A stretch of 64,000 nucleotides of DNA from positions 56,854 through 120,853 of the forward strand of contig NZ_JSAK01000016.1 in assembly GCF_000802965.1 (NCBI RefSeq). Reading direction: 5' to 3'. Every line of letters begins with the position of its first letter. Position 1 is the first letter of the stretch. The translations under genes and the position numbers were made by a program. Positions 1 through 8,783 of the stretch are shown here, piece by piece. The notes beneath the pieces are model-generated. The model made no database searches and had not been told where the DNA came from. It saw nothing but the letters and a program-made list of their open reading frames with translations. Source of the stretch: Pseudomonas fluorescens (GTDB taxonomy: Bacteria > Pseudomonadota > Gammaproteobacteria > Pseudomonadales > Pseudomonadaceae).

Positions 1-1
1 G

Positions 2-526
2 CCGATCTGGTGCCGTGACCGACGCAGTCGCATTGTCGCGGCGGCCGCTTTGATCGTAGCAATGTTGGCGTTCTGGTTTTTCGAGGCTTTGGTCGTGGCG
101 CGTGGGGTGTCGTACCGTCCGCAGATCCTGATGGCCAGTTTGCAGATGATCGCTGAACACCCGTGGCGCGGGTTGGGTCTCGGTGCTGACTACAAAGTGT
201 TCACAGCGGGATTGTATTTTGATCACGCCCACAACCTGTTTACCCATGTAACCATTGTGCTCGGGCTGCCAGGGTTGTTGTTGTGGTGTGCGCTTTGGCT
301 CGCGGTGCTGCGCGAGGCCTGGAAGGTACGGGAAACACTCTATGGCCGGGGAATGATCGGCATCTGGTTGTTCTCGACCCTGGCCATGCAATTCGATGCT
401 GCAAGCTTGACCGGGACACCGAGGGCTGAATGGTTCATCAGCTGGTTGCCCGTAGGGCTGGCCAGTGTTTTGGTATGGGCACGGGCCAAGCCCGACGCTT
501 GTGATAAAATTTCGCGTTCTTCCTAA
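2..526 (+). CDS. O-antigen ligase family protein, C-terminal part (5' end outside window)
   Basis: The frame is open from the first bases of the window, so this is the C-terminal ~174 residues of a longer protein. It has hydrophobic membrane segments separated by a polar loop containing HPWRGLGLG and DHAHNLFTH. That loop resembles the large periplasmic loop of the Wzy_C family (O-antigen ligase WaaL and related glycan polymerases), where such His/Arg residues are functionally important. It ends 15 bases before the msbA ATG, so the two are probably co-transcribed; both act on lipopolysaccharide at the inner membrane. Whether it is the ligase itself or another Wzy-like polymerase cannot be decided from the fragment. 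The internal TTG at 50 is probably not the true start. Confidence 0.8.
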   Translation, partial: PIWCRDRRSRIVAAAALIVAMLAFWFFEALVVARGVSYRPQILMASLQMIAEHPWRGLGLGADYKVFTAGLYFDHAHNLFTHVTIVLGLPGLLLWCALWLAVLREAWKVRETLYGRGMIGIWLFSTLAMQFDAASLTGTPRAEWFISWLPVGLASVLVWARAKPDACDKISRSS

Positions 527-541
527 CCAGTGAGCTCTACG

Positions 542-2347
542 ATGAGTGACGCACCGCCCAAAGCGGGACAGGATTCCAGCCTGAAAATCTATTTTCGGCT
601 GTTGGGGTATGTGAAACCCTACATCGGCCTTTTCCTGGTGAGTATCGTGGGCTTCGTGATCTTTGCCTCTACTCAGCCGATGCTTGCGGGAATTCTCAAA
701 TATTTCGTCGATGGCCTGAGTAACCCGGAAGCGGTGCTCTTCCCCAACGTTCCTTATTTGAAGGATCTGCAGTTACTGATGGCCGTGCCGTTGCTGATCA
801 TCCTGATCGCTGCGTGGCAGGGGCTGGGTTCGTTTCTCGGCAACTATTATCTGGCGAAGGTTTCGTTGGGGCTGGTGCATGACTTGCGCATCGAGTTGTT
901 CAACAAACTGCTGGTGCTGCCCAACCGCTACTTCGATACCCACAACTCCGGGCATCTGATTTCGCGCATCACGTTCAACGTGACCATGGTGACGGGTGCC
1001 GCCACGGATGCCATCAAAGTGGTGATCCGCGAAGGCCTGACCGTGGTTTTCCTGTTCGCCTATCTGCTGTGGATGAACTGGAAACTGACCCTGGTGATGC
1101 TGGCCATCCTGCCGCTGATTGCATTCATGGTGGGTAATACCAGCAAGAAATTCCGCAAGCAGAGCAAGAAAATCCAGGTGGCCATGGGCGATGTCACTCA
1201 CGTGGCTTCCGAAACCATTCAGGGCTATCGCGTGGTGCGCAGCTTCGGTGGCGAGAGTTACGAAGAGCAGCGCTTTGCCGCCGCCAGCCAGGGCAACACC
1301 GACAAACAATTGCGCATGACCAAGACCGGTGCGGTCTACACCCCCATGCTGCAGTTGGTGATCTACACCGCCATGGCGGTGCTGATGTTCTTGGTGCTGT
1401 TCCTGCGTGGCGACGCCACGGCCGGTGACCTGGTGGCCTACATCACTGCCGCAGGCTTGCTGCCCAAGCCGATCCGGCAATTGTCGGAAGTCAGCTCGAC
1501 CATCCAGAAAGGTGTCGCCGGTGCCGAGAGCATCTTCGAGCAACTGGATGTTGAGCCTGAAGTGGATAACGGCACGGTCGAGCGTGATCGGGTCAACGGT
1601 CATCTGGAAGTGCGCAACCTCAGTTTCACGTATCCGGGGACCGAACGCGAGGTGTTGAAGAACATCAGCTTCAGTGCGGCGCCGGGGCAAATGATTGCGC
1701 TGGTTGGCCGTTCCGGCAGCGGCAAGTCGACCCTGGCGAGCCTGATTCCGCGTTTCTATCACCATGACATCGGTGAAATCCTGCTCGATGACGTCGAAAT
1801 CGAAGACTATCGCCTGCGTAATTTGCGTCGACATGTTGCTCAGGTCACGCAGCATGTGACCCTGTTCAACGACACCATTGCCAACAACATTGCCTACGGT
1901 GACCTGGCCGGCGCACCTCGCGCCGACATTGAAAAAGCTGCCGCGGATGCTTACGCGATGGACTTCATCGCGCAGATGCCGGAAGGCCTGGACACCCAGG
2001 TCGGTGAAAACGGTGTGCTGCTGTCCGGCGGACAGCGCCAGCGTCTGGCGATTGCCCGGGCGCTGTTGAAGAATGCACCACTGCTGATTCTCGACGAGGC
2101 GACTTCGGCGCTCGATACCGAATCCGAGCGCCACATTCAGGCCGCGCTGGATCACGTCATGAAGGGCCGTACCACTCTGGTGATCGCTCACCGCCTGTCG
2201 ACCATCGAGAAGGCTGACCTGATTCTGGTGATGGACCAGGGGCAAATCGTCGAGCGTGGCACTCACTCGCAACTGCTGGCGCAAAATGGCTACTACTCGC
2301 GCCTGCATGCGATGGGCCTCGACGCTCCGGCGCAAGACATCGCCTGA
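542..2347 (+). CDS. msbA: Lipid A export ATP-binding/permease protein MsbA
   Basis: Homodimeric ABC exporter that flips lipid A-core from the inner to the outer leaflet of the inner membrane. It has 601 residues, close to the usual ~580-610. The N-terminal ~330 residues hold six membrane helices. The C-terminal nucleotide-binding domain shows Walker A GRSGSGKST (~389-397), signature LSGGQRQ (~494) and Walker B LLILDEATSALD (~512-523). I chose the ATG at 542 because the weak GAGCT just upstream is the only ribosome-site-like sequence; an in-frame GTG at 530 would add four residues (MSST). It lies between the O-antigen ligase-like gene and genes for glycan sulfation and heptose synthesis, consistent with an LPS cluster. 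Confidence 0.95.
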   Translation: MSDAPPKAGQDSSLKIYFRLLGYVKPYIGLFLVSIVGFVIFASTQPMLAGILKYFVDGLSNPEAVLFPNVPYLKDLQLLMAVPLLIILIAAWQGLGSFLGNYYLAKVSLGLVHDLRIELFNKLLVLPNRYFDTHNSGHLISRITFNVTMVTGAATDAIKVVIREGLTVVFLFAYLLWMNWKLTLVMLAILPLIAFMVGNTSKKFRKQSKKIQVAMGDVTHVASETIQGYRVVRSFGGESYEEQRFAAASQGNTDKQLRMTKTGAVYTPMLQLVIYTAMAVLMFLVLFLRGDATAGDLVAYITAAGLLPKPIRQLSEVSSTIQKGVAGAESIFEQLDVEPEVDNGTVERDRVNGHLEVRNLSFTYPGTEREVLKNISFSAAPGQMIALVGRSGSGKSTLASLIPRFYHHDIGEILLDDVEIEDYRLRNLRRHVAQVTQHVTLFNDTIANNIAYGDLAGAPRADIEKAAADAYAMDFIAQMPEGLDTQVGENGVLLSGGQRQRLAIARALLKNAPLLILDEATSALDTESERHIQAALDHVMKGRTTLVIAHRLSTIEKADLILVMDQGQIVERGTHSQLLAQNGYYSRLHAMGLDAPAQDIA

Positions 2348-2535
2348 TTACGGCACAAGGGGGAGCGTGACTCGCCTTTGTACACGCCGGGCGCGCAATG
2401 CGCCAGGCGATATGTATCCAGACCTTTACGTTTCTTGACCAAACCGGAATAAATCTCGGCATCGCGCTTGTTAAGGTTCCTGAACGAATTTTGACTTCAA
2501 TCGAGAGGGCCATCCCTTTCGCGCGGGTGCCGGTT

Positions 2536-3240
2536 ATGTTGCAGCGTTATCTCTGGAAACTGTTGCCCAAGTCGCAACGGCAGTTCTTGCTGGGGCGTCT
2601 GTCGGTCGTGGACCGTCAGGTGGTGAACAAGTCGATGTCGGCCAATCTGGGCTTCCCCCAGCCCTTCGCGCAGCGTTCCTGTCTGTTTATCCACGTACCC
2701 AAATGCGCCGGGAGCAGCGTCTGCGAAGCGCTGTTTGATAACTGGAGACCGGGTCACCTGCCGTTGTACTGGTACGAAGAACAATTCCCGCAACAGTTTG
2801 GCAATAGCTTCAAATTTGCCTTTGTCCGCGATCCTTTGGAGAGGGCGTACTCGGCTTACGCGTATCTGCGAGGCAACGAACTGGGGCCGCGCGATCATTC
2901 AGCGCAGAAACTGGTGAAGCAATACCGCGACTTCGACGATTTTGTCGCCCGTTGGCTGCACCCCGAGAGCATTCACCGTCAACTGCATTTCGCTGCACAG
3001 ACAGACTTCCTCACCGATTCTCTAGGGCACCTGGCACTCGACTTCATTGGCCATCAGGAGCATCTGGAGCGGGATTTCAGCTGGGTATGCGAACAACTGG
3101 GGTACAGCGTACAGTTGCCCCGCATCAATAATTCTCAACAGCGGCGTTTCGGGCTTGCTCGCGATTTCTGCTCGGTCCGTACCCGGCGCCTGGTTCGTCG
3201 GGTGTATCAGCGCGATTACGAGATGCTCGGTTATGAATGA
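2536..3240 (+). CDS. Sulfotransferase family 2 protein (PAPS-dependent)
   Basis: Predicted transfer of a sulfuryl group from PAPS to an unknown acceptor, probably a cell-surface glycan. The 5'-phosphosulfate-binding loop reads LFIHVPKCAGSSV and the 3'-phosphate-binding segment reads FAFVRDPLERAYSAY; both are classic for the sulfotransferase superfamily. At 234 residues from the ATG at 2536 it fits family size. The frame continues upstream to an ATG at 2398, which would add 46 residues with no clear homology; neither start has a convincing ribosome site. The gene overlaps the APS kinase by 8 bases, so the two are translationally linked and the neighbour supplies its donor. Its place between msbA and hldE suggests sulfation of LPS or another exported saccharide; the acceptor is inference. 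Confidence 0.8.
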   Translation: MLQRYLWKLLPKSQRQFLLGRLSVVDRQVVNKSMSANLGFPQPFAQRSCLFIHVPKCAGSSVCEALFDNWRPGHLPLYWYEEQFPQQFGNSFKFAFVRDPLERAYSAYAYLRGNELGPRDHSAQKLVKQYRDFDDFVARWLHPESIHRQLHFAAQTDFLTDSLGHLALDFIGHQEHLERDFSWVCEQLGYSVQLPRINNSQQRRFGLARDFCSVRTRRLVRRVYQRDYEMLGYE

Positions 3241-3838
3241 GGCGCTGCCGATCCCGGCTCCCCGAATCAAGCCCTATGCATTAGCGCTCTCGAACCGTGA
3301 CCGTGCGGCAATCAAATCGCAGCGCCCGCGCTGCATCTGGCTGACGGGGTTGTCCGGGGCGGGTAAATCAACGTTGGCCAATGGCCTGGAGTTGCAGCTC
3401 AACCAACTCGCCCTGCACACCTTTGTGCTCGATGGCGACAACTTGCGCGCCGGCCTTTGTAACGATTTGGGGATGGACGCGGAAAGTCGTCGGGAAAACA
3501 TCCGGCGCATTGCCGAGGTAGCTCGCCTGATGGTCGATGCGGGCCTGATTGTGATTGTCGCGGCGATCTCGCCGTTCCGCGCCGAACGCGAGGCTGCGCG
3601 TCGGCTGTTCGCCGAGGGCGACTTCATCGAAGTGTATGTGAGTACGCCGTTTGCGGTCTGCGCCCAGCGCGACCCCAAGGGTTTATACCGGGCTGCGCGT
3701 CAAGGACGTATCAAGGACTTCACGGGGATCGACAGTCCCTACGAGGCACCCCTTGATGCAGAGTACGAAATTGATACCCACGTATTGGAAACGTCAGATG
3801 CCTGCAGGCGTTTGTCGGAGTTTCTGCTCAAAAAATGA
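3233..3838 (+). CDS. cysC: Adenylyl-sulfate (APS) kinase
   Basis: Phosphorylates adenosine 5'-phosphosulfate with ATP to give PAPS, the donor for sulfotransferases. It is 201 residues, the usual size for stand-alone CysC. Motifs seen: P-loop GLSGAGKST (39-47), APS-binding DGDN (67-70), SRRENIRRI, and the lid-region KGLYRAARQG followed by FTGIDSPYEAP. The start at 3233 overlaps the sulfotransferase stop by 8 bases (ATGAATGA); a longer frame upstream runs through the sulfotransferase gene and is not used. No sulfurylase genes (cysD, cysN) are adjacent, so this copy looks dedicated to the neighbouring sulfotransferase rather than to cysteine synthesis; that is inference. Confidence 0.93.
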   Translation: MNEALPIPAPRIKPYALALSNRDRAAIKSQRPRCIWLTGLSGAGKSTLANGLELQLNQLALHTFVLDGDNLRAGLCNDLGMDAESRRENIRRIAEVARLMVDAGLIVIVAAISPFRAEREAARRLFAEGDFIEVYVSTPFAVCAQRDPKGLYRAARQGRIKDFTGIDSPYEAPLDAEYEIDTHVLETSDACRRLSEFLLKK

Positions 3839-3940
3839 GCAGAAACCCCTGTTCAGCGATCCGGTTGCAGCCGTCGCACAAGCCCGTGCCCACCCTGTGT
3901 TAATATCGCGCCCCTGTTCATTTTGTATGTGGGTTGCTCC

Positions 3941-5365
3941 ATGAAGTTGTCCATGCCGCGATTCGATCAAGCCCCTGTCTTGGTGGTCGGCGATGTCATG
4001 CTCGACCGTTACTGGCATGGTGGTACCTCACGGATTTCCCCTGAGGCGCCAGTACCGGTAGTCAAGGTCGAGAACATCGAGGACCGCCCGGGCGGTGCCG
4101 CCAACGTTGCGTTGAACATTGCTGCGCTCGGCGCGCCCGCTTCGCTGGTCGGTGTGACCGGCGACGATGAAGCCGCCGACAGCCTGGTCAATAGCCTCAA
4201 GGGTGCAGGCGTGCGGGCGTTGTTCCAGCGCATCGCGCACCAGCCGACCATCGTCAAGCTGCGGGTGATGAGCCGTCACCAGCAACTGCTGCGCATCGAC
4301 TTCGAAGAGCCGTTCGCCACCGACGCCCTGGCGTTGTCCGCGCAGGTCGACGAATTGCTCGAAGGCATCAAGGTGCTGGTCCTGTCCGACTACGGCAAAG
4401 GCGCACTGAAAAACCATCAGGTGTTGATCCAGGCCGCCCGTGCCCGTGGCATTCCGGTGCTGGCCGACCCAAAGGGCAAGGATTTTTCGATCTACCGTGG
4501 TGCGAGCCTGATCACGCCGAACCTCAGCGAATTCGAAACCATCGTCGGCGGTTGCGCCGATGAGCACGAATTGGTGAGCAAGGGCGCGCAGCTGATGCAC
4601 GACCTCGAGCTCGGCGCCTTGCTGGTCACCCGTGGCGAGCACGGCATGACACTGCTGCGCCCGGATCATCCGGCGCTGCACCTGCCGGCCCGCGCCCGTG
4701 AAGTGTTCGACGTGACCGGCGCCGGCGACACGGTGATTTCCACCCTGGCGGCGGCGATTGCCGCTGGCGAAGAACTGCCGCATGCGGTCGGCCTGGCCAA
4801 CCTGGCGGCGGGCATCGTGGTCGGCAAGCTCGGTACGGCGGCGATCAGCGCGCCGGAACTGCGTCGTGCTATCCAGCGTGAAGAGGGTTCCGAGCGCGGT
4901 GTGTTGGGTCTCGAGCAGCTGCTGCTGGCGGTCGACGATGCCCGTGCGCATAAAGAGAAGATCGTGTTCACCAACGGCTGCTTCGACATCCTGCATGCCG
5001 GCCACGTGACGTACCTGGAGCAGGCGCGGGCGCAAGGCGATCGCCTGATCGTTGCGGTCAACGACGATGCCTCGGTCAGCCGCCTGAAAGGGCCGGGTCG
5101 ACCGATCAACAGCGTCGACCGGCGCATGGCTGTGCTGGCGGGTCTGGGCGCGGTGGATTGGGTGATCAGCTTCCCTGAAGGCACCCCGGAAAACCTGCTG
5201 CGCGAGGTCAAGCCGGATGTGTTGGTCAAGGGTGGGGACTACGGGATCGACCAAGTGGTCGGCGCCGACATCGTGACCGCTTACGGCGGCACCGTGAAAG
5301 TCCTGGGGTTGGTGGAAAACAGCTCCACGACCGCGATCGTCGAGAAGATCCGCAAGTCCGAGTGA
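3941..5365 (+). CDS. hldE: Bifunctional heptose 7-phosphate kinase / heptose 1-phosphate adenylyltransferase
   Basis: Cytoplasmic two-domain enzyme for ADP-heptose, the precursor of the LPS inner core. It has 474 residues, the normal length. Residues 1-~320 form a ribokinase-type kinase with the catalytic GAGD motif at 260-263. Residues ~340-474 form a nucleotidyltransferase domain beginning TNGCFDILHAGH, with the HxGH motif at ~351-354. The ATG at 3941 is chosen over the more upstream frame opening because family members begin MKLSMPRFDQ. In many pseudomonads hldE directly follows msbA; here the sulfotransferase and cysC lie between them. Confidence 0.96.
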   Translation: MKLSMPRFDQAPVLVVGDVMLDRYWHGGTSRISPEAPVPVVKVENIEDRPGGAANVALNIAALGAPASLVGVTGDDEAADSLVNSLKGAGVRALFQRIAHQPTIVKLRVMSRHQQLLRIDFEEPFATDALALSAQVDELLEGIKVLVLSDYGKGALKNHQVLIQAARARGIPVLADPKGKDFSIYRGASLITPNLSEFETIVGGCADEHELVSKGAQLMHDLELGALLVTRGEHGMTLLRPDHPALHLPARAREVFDVTGAGDTVISTLAAAIAAGEELPHAVGLANLAAGIVVGKLGTAAISAPELRRAIQREEGSERGVLGLEQLLLAVDDARAHKEKIVFTNGCFDILHAGHVTYLEQARAQGDRLIVAVNDDASVSRLKGPGRPINSVDRRMAVLAGLGAVDWVISFPEGTPENLLREVKPDVLVKGGDYGIDQVVGADIVTAYGGTVKVLGLVENSSTTAIVEKIRKSE

Positions 5366-5376
5366 CGTTCGATCAC

Positions 5377-5510
5377 TGTGGCGAGGGAGCTTGCTCCCGC
5401 TGGGTCGCGAAGCGGCCCTAAAGCCATACACCGCGGTTATCCAGGTGGGTTTGTGTCTGATGGTCTTACGACTGCTGCGCAGTCGAGCGGGAGCAAGCTC
5501 CCTCGCCACA
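5377..5510. repeat. REP-type inverted pair, family A
   Basis: Two inverted copies of a ~25-base palindromic element (core GTGGCGAGGGAGCTTGCTC) face each other and flank a ~80-base spacer. The same arrangement occurs at 8634-8766, 39973-40095 and 59789-59909. It lies between the convergent genes hldE and the conserved gene 5526-6491, a typical place for such elements, which could act as transcription end or mRNA stability structure. Confidence 0.85.
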
Positions 5511-5525
5511 AACCTCCACTGCTTC

Positions 5526-6491
5526 TTATCGTGCTGCTTTTCGCGGCACGATCTTCTTCAGCAGCATCTTCGCCTTCCCGCGCAACCGCGCCAGTCCCGA
5601 ATCTTTCCCCGGCGGCGTCAACCCCTGCTGCCTGACCCAATCCTTCCAGCGAATCCGCTCATCCCTCACCAGCCAACCTTCTTGCCGGGCAAAGCTTTCG
5701 GCCAGGTACAAGCCGCGCGTGCTCGCCGGGTATAACTGATCCTTCTTCAAGGTGTAGAGCTCGGCCATGGGATGGCCGTCCTGCAAAGGCATGAGATACA
5801 AGTCGGGACGCTTGCGATCGAGGCGAGCGACGAGCTGATCACCTTCCAGCCGTTCATCGACATGGAACAGGCTCAAGGATTTTGCTTCCTTGGGCACGTC
5901 CAGGCGCAAGTCGTAGATCAATTGCAGCGAGGCGGTCGGCAAGTGCACATAGGCGCGCGGGCGCTCGATCAACTGCAGGTTGGCGCAACGCACCGGCCGT
6001 GCTGAGCCGGACAGCGGGGACAGGCGAAACGGCAGCGCCTCGCGGTAATGCAGCGCCGACGAGTAGGGCGCCGGCAACCAAGTGTCGTTGAAGCGCCCGC
6101 CGAGCCAGCCTTCCGGGGTTTCCAGCAAGCATTCCTCGGCAATCTCCTGGATCGCCGTGTGCAGCGGCAGATTCAGTTCATGGGCCGGCACGTAGCCGGA
6201 AATCAGCTTGAGCACGACATCGCCGCGGTCTTGTCGGCGTTGACGCACCAGCACCCAGTAATCGCGATTCTGCCAATGCAGCGTCAGGCGTACCGAAACG
6301 CCGAGGTTGGCCAGTTCAAGGGAAAACCGGTTCGAGTCGGCGACCGTTACCGGGCGCCGACGTTGAAGGATCTGAGAGAAATTCAGCGGTCTCCCGACGC
6401 TCTGATAGCTCAGGCCTTCGGGAGTCGCTTCGACGAATAATGGCAGGGTCTTGAAGTTGCTCGGGTTCTTTCTTATGAGCGTACGCGGCAT
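5526..6491 (-). CDS. Conserved Pseudomonas protein of unknown function with Nudix-like stretch
   Basis: A 321-residue soluble-looking protein without signal peptide or membrane segments. I recall related pseudomonad proteins being labelled 'metal ABC transporter ATPase', but no Walker A, signature or Walker B motif is visible, so I do not adopt that name. Around residues 120-145 there is a run GYVPAHE..QEIAEECLL that resembles a degenerate Nudix box (GX5EX7REUXEEXGU), with a longer gap, Gln for Arg and Leu for the late Gly. The C-terminus is basic (KMLLKKIVPRKAAR). It is convergent with hldE and downstream of the aldo/keto reductase on the same strand, only 32 bases away, so it may share its transcript. 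Function unknown. Confidence 0.72.
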   Translation of the reverse strand: MPRTLIRKNPSNFKTLPLFVEATPEGLSYQSVGRPLNFSQILQRRRPVTVADSNRFSLELANLGVSVRLTLHWQNRDYWVLVRQRRQDRGDVVLKLISGYVPAHELNLPLHTAIQEIAEECLLETPEGWLGGRFNDTWLPAPYSSALHYREALPFRLSPLSGSARPVRCANLQLIERPRAYVHLPTASLQLIYDLRLDVPKEAKSLSLFHVDERLEGDQLVARLDRKRPDLYLMPLQDGHPMAELYTLKKDQLYPASTRGLYLAESFARQEGWLVRDERIRWKDWVRQQGLTPPGKDSGLARLRGKAKMLLKKIVPRKAAR

Positions 6492-6523
6492 GTCGGCTCC
6501 TGCTTAAGGCCGCGTGGGCGGCG

Positions 6524-7336
6524 TCAGTTGCTACGTAGGACCTGGGCAACGGTCGCGACGTTGTGGGCGAGGTGCAGCGGATTGATGGTCCCGACAATAG
6601 CACTGGCCACACCCGGATGTTCGAACAACAACTCGAAACTGGCGCGCACCGGGTCCACGCCCGGACTCAGGCACACGTGACCGCTGGCGAGGGCTTTTTT
6701 GACCAGAATGGCTTTGCCGTGAGCAGCAGCATAGTCAATGACGGCCTTTTCGGTTTGCTCGTTCAGATTGTAGGTGACCATCGCGCAATCGCCTTGCTCC
6801 AGAGCCTTCAAACCGCCTTCGACGGTTTTCCCGGAAAAGCCGAAGCCGCGAATCTTGCCTTCGGCCTTGAGTTCGGCGAGCGTCGCATAGACCTCGCAGT
6901 CGTTGAGGATCGCCAAATCGTTGCCGTCGGAGTGCACCAGCACCAGGTCGATGAAATCCGTTTCCAGACGTTGCAGGCTGCGTTCCACCGAGAGCCGGGT
7001 ATGGGCGGCGCTGAAATCGTGGCGCGACAGGCCGTCGGCAAATTCTTCACCGACCTTGCTGACAATCACCCAATCCTTGCGCTGACCGCGCAACAGCGGG
7101 CCGAGGCGTTCTTCGCTGCGACCATAGGCCGGCGCGGTGTCGATCAGATTGATGCCGAGGTCGCGGGCTAGTTTGAGCAGCATGCGCGCTTCGTCATCAT
7201 CGGGAATCTGGAAACCGTTGGGGTATTTCACCCCTTGATCGCGGCCGAGTTTTACCGTGCCCAGGCCCAGCGGCGACACCAGCAGGCCGGTGCTGCCCAG
7301 CGGGCGATGCAAGTCGTGCAGGGTCGGTATGCTCAT
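6524..7336 (-). CDS. Aldo/keto reductase
   Basis: NAD(P)H-dependent reductase of the AKR superfamily, 270 residues in a single (alpha/beta)8 barrel. The catalytic tetrad can be placed as D66 and Y71 (in DTAPAYGRSEERLG), K94 (VSKVG) and H135 (LVLVHSDG). The C-terminal NADP-phosphate binding loop appears as AIVGTINPLHLAHN. The start overlaps the stop of the upstream FAD oxidoreductase by 4 bases, indicating a two-gene operon. The substrate is unknown; pairing with an amine or hydroxyacid oxidase-type flavoprotein suggests linked redox steps on a small metabolite, but this is only inference. Confidence 0.88.
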   Translation of the reverse strand: MSIPTLHDLHRPLGSTGLLVSPLGLGTVKLGRDQGVKYPNGFQIPDDDEARMLLKLARDLGINLIDTAPAYGRSEERLGPLLRGQRKDWVIVSKVGEEFADGLSRHDFSAAHTRLSVERSLQRLETDFIDLVLVHSDGNDLAILNDCEVYATLAELKAEGKIRGFGFSGKTVEGGLKALEQGDCAMVTYNLNEQTEKAVIDYAAAHGKAILVKKALASGHVCLSPGVDPVRASFELLFEHPGVASAIVGTINPLHLAHNVATVAQVLRSN

Positions 7337-8508
7337 GGCAGCAGTTGCTCCCAGGCCGGGACGCCCATGGGCGGCTTTGGCAATTCGGGTAGCGGTGTGA
7401 GCGGACCAGGTTGAATGCCATCGCGGGCCAGGCTTGCAATCACGCGGTCGGCAAAGTCTGGTGCCAGCGCCAGTTTGGTTGGCCAGCCCACCAGCAGGCG
7501 ACCTTCCTCGGCAACAAACGCATTGTCAGGGCGGGTTAGCCCTGATTGCAGCGGCTCGGCGCGGTCCACGCGCAAGGTCGCCCATTGCGCCGTGCTCAAG
7601 TCGATCCAGGGCAGCAACTGGCCGAGTTCTTTCTGCGCGGTGGCGATTTGCTCGGCAGGTTCACGGGCCACGCCTTCGGCTTCGGCGATGTCGCCGCCCA
7701 TGTACCAGACCCATTGACCATCAGCGGCCGGGTGGGTGGTCACGGTGATGCGCGGTTTGGTCCCACCGCCCAGGCAGTGGGCGTACAGCGGTTTGAGCCC
7801 CGGGCCTTTGGCGATGATCATGTGCAGCGGCCGACGCTGCATGGCGGGCTGGCTCAGGCCCAGCGCTTCGAGCAGCGCCGCTGTCCCGGCGCCGGCGCTC
7901 AAGACGATGCGTTGAGCACGGATTTCGCGCTCGTCCACCTTCAGGCCGACCAACACGCCACCTTCAAGCAACGGTTCGATTTTTTGGCCGGCGAGCAAGC
8001 CGTCGCCCGCCAGATCGGCCAGGCGCTGAACCAGGCTCGGCACATCGATGACCAGTTCCGCCAGGCGATAGACTTTGCCTTTGAAGCGCTTGTCTTGCAG
8101 CGCGGGCGGCAGTTGATCGCCCTTGACCTGATCGACACGACCGCGCACGGCTTTGCTGGCAAAGAAGCTGGTGAGGTTGCCGGCGATCGTGCCGGGGGAC
8201 CACAAGTAGTGGGCTTCGGACAACAGGCGTACGCCGGACAGGTCCAACTCCCCGTCGCCAGCGAGGGCTTCACGCCAGCGCCGCGGCATGTCGGCGATGG
8301 CTTCCGAGGCGCCGGTCAGGGCGCCATGCAGCGCGTACTTGGCGCCGCCGTGGATGATGCCCTGGGACTTCACACTCTGCCCGCCGCCGAGGCTGGCGCT
8401 TTCCACCAGCACGGTCGAAAAACCCTGGCGACGCAGGCGCGCATTCAGCCAGAGGCCGGCGACACCAGCGCCGACAATCAGAACGTCGGTGGAAATTACG
8501 GATGGCAT
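7333..8508 (-). CDS. FAD-dependent oxidoreductase (DAO / glycerol-3-phosphate dehydrogenase-like)
   Basis: A 391-residue flavoprotein with N-terminal Rossmann fold: DVLIVGAGVAGLW puts the GxGxxG dinucleotide loop at residues 13-18, with no signal peptide. A second FAD-contacting segment (RIVLSAGAGTAALLEALG) lies around residue 200. Overall it belongs to the D-amino acid oxidase / glycerol-3-phosphate dehydrogenase superfamily, which oxidises C-N or C-O bonds; the substrate cannot be read from sequence. It is the first gene of an operon with the aldo/keto reductase (4-base overlap). Upstream is an intergenic region rich in repeats, and no clear promoter was identified. Confidence 0.85.
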   Translation of the reverse strand: MPSVISTDVLIVGAGVAGLWLNARLRRQGFSTVLVESASLGGGQSVKSQGIIHGGAKYALHGALTGASEAIADMPRRWREALAGDGELDLSGVRLLSEAHYLWSPGTIAGNLTSFFASKAVRGRVDQVKGDQLPPALQDKRFKGKVYRLAELVIDVPSLVQRLADLAGDGLLAGQKIEPLLEGGVLVGLKVDEREIRAQRIVLSAGAGTAALLEALGLSQPAMQRRPLHMIIAKGPGLKPLYAHCLGGGTKPRITVTTHPAADGQWVWYMGGDIAEAEGVAREPAEQIATAQKELGQLLPWIDLSTAQWATLRVDRAEPLQSGLTRPDNAFVAEEGRLLVGWPTKLALAPDFADRVIASLARDGIQPGPLTPLPELPKPPMGVPAWEQLLP

Positions 8509-8562
8509 GCGGCGACCTCAGTGTTCAAGACGAGGGCGCAGTATACAGAGCTGAGACGGGAA

Positions 8563-8614
8563 AAAAGATCGCAGCCTTCGGCAGCTACTACATTGGAATG
8601 CATACCCCTGTAGC
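8563..8614. repeat. Degenerate REP, family C
   Basis: Contains AAAGATCGCAGCCTTCGGCA followed by a diverged partner (CCCCTGTAG). The same element is intact at 40792-40875 and 57005-57089. It sits upstream of the FAD oxidoreductase next to a family A pair. Confidence 0.5.
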
Positions 8615-8633
8615 GATAGCGGTGTGTGATCAC

Positions 8634-8766
8634 TGTGGCGAGGGAGCTTGCTCCCGCTCGGCTGCGAAGCAGTCGCAAATTCGGCTGCCTCGGTGTGCCA
8701 GGATAAATGCGGATTGAGGGCCTAGGGCGGCTTCGCCACCCAGCGGGAGCAAGCTCCCTCGCCACA
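8634..8766. repeat. REP-type inverted pair, family A
   Basis: Second copy of the family A arrangement: opposed GTGGCGAGGGAGCTTGCTC elements separated by ~80 bases, the left arm followed by GCTGCGAAGCAGTCG as in the other copies. It fills most of the gap between the FAD oxidoreductase start and the SMR gene stop. Confidence 0.85.
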
Positions 8767-8783
8767 AAATGTTGTTATTTCAG

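Noticed and set aside
773..2335. 520-codon open frame antisense to msbA
   Set aside because: Composition is a His/Gln/Arg-rich shadow of the msbA reading frame in high-GC DNA, with no domains or ribosome site. The same applies to long antisense frames over hldE, thiC, parC, parE, rnr, purA and the MCP gene.
7964..8613. Open frames in several registers over the FAD oxidoreductase
   Set aside because: All are shadows of the minus-strand gene; only that frame has the GxGxxG motif and family similarity.
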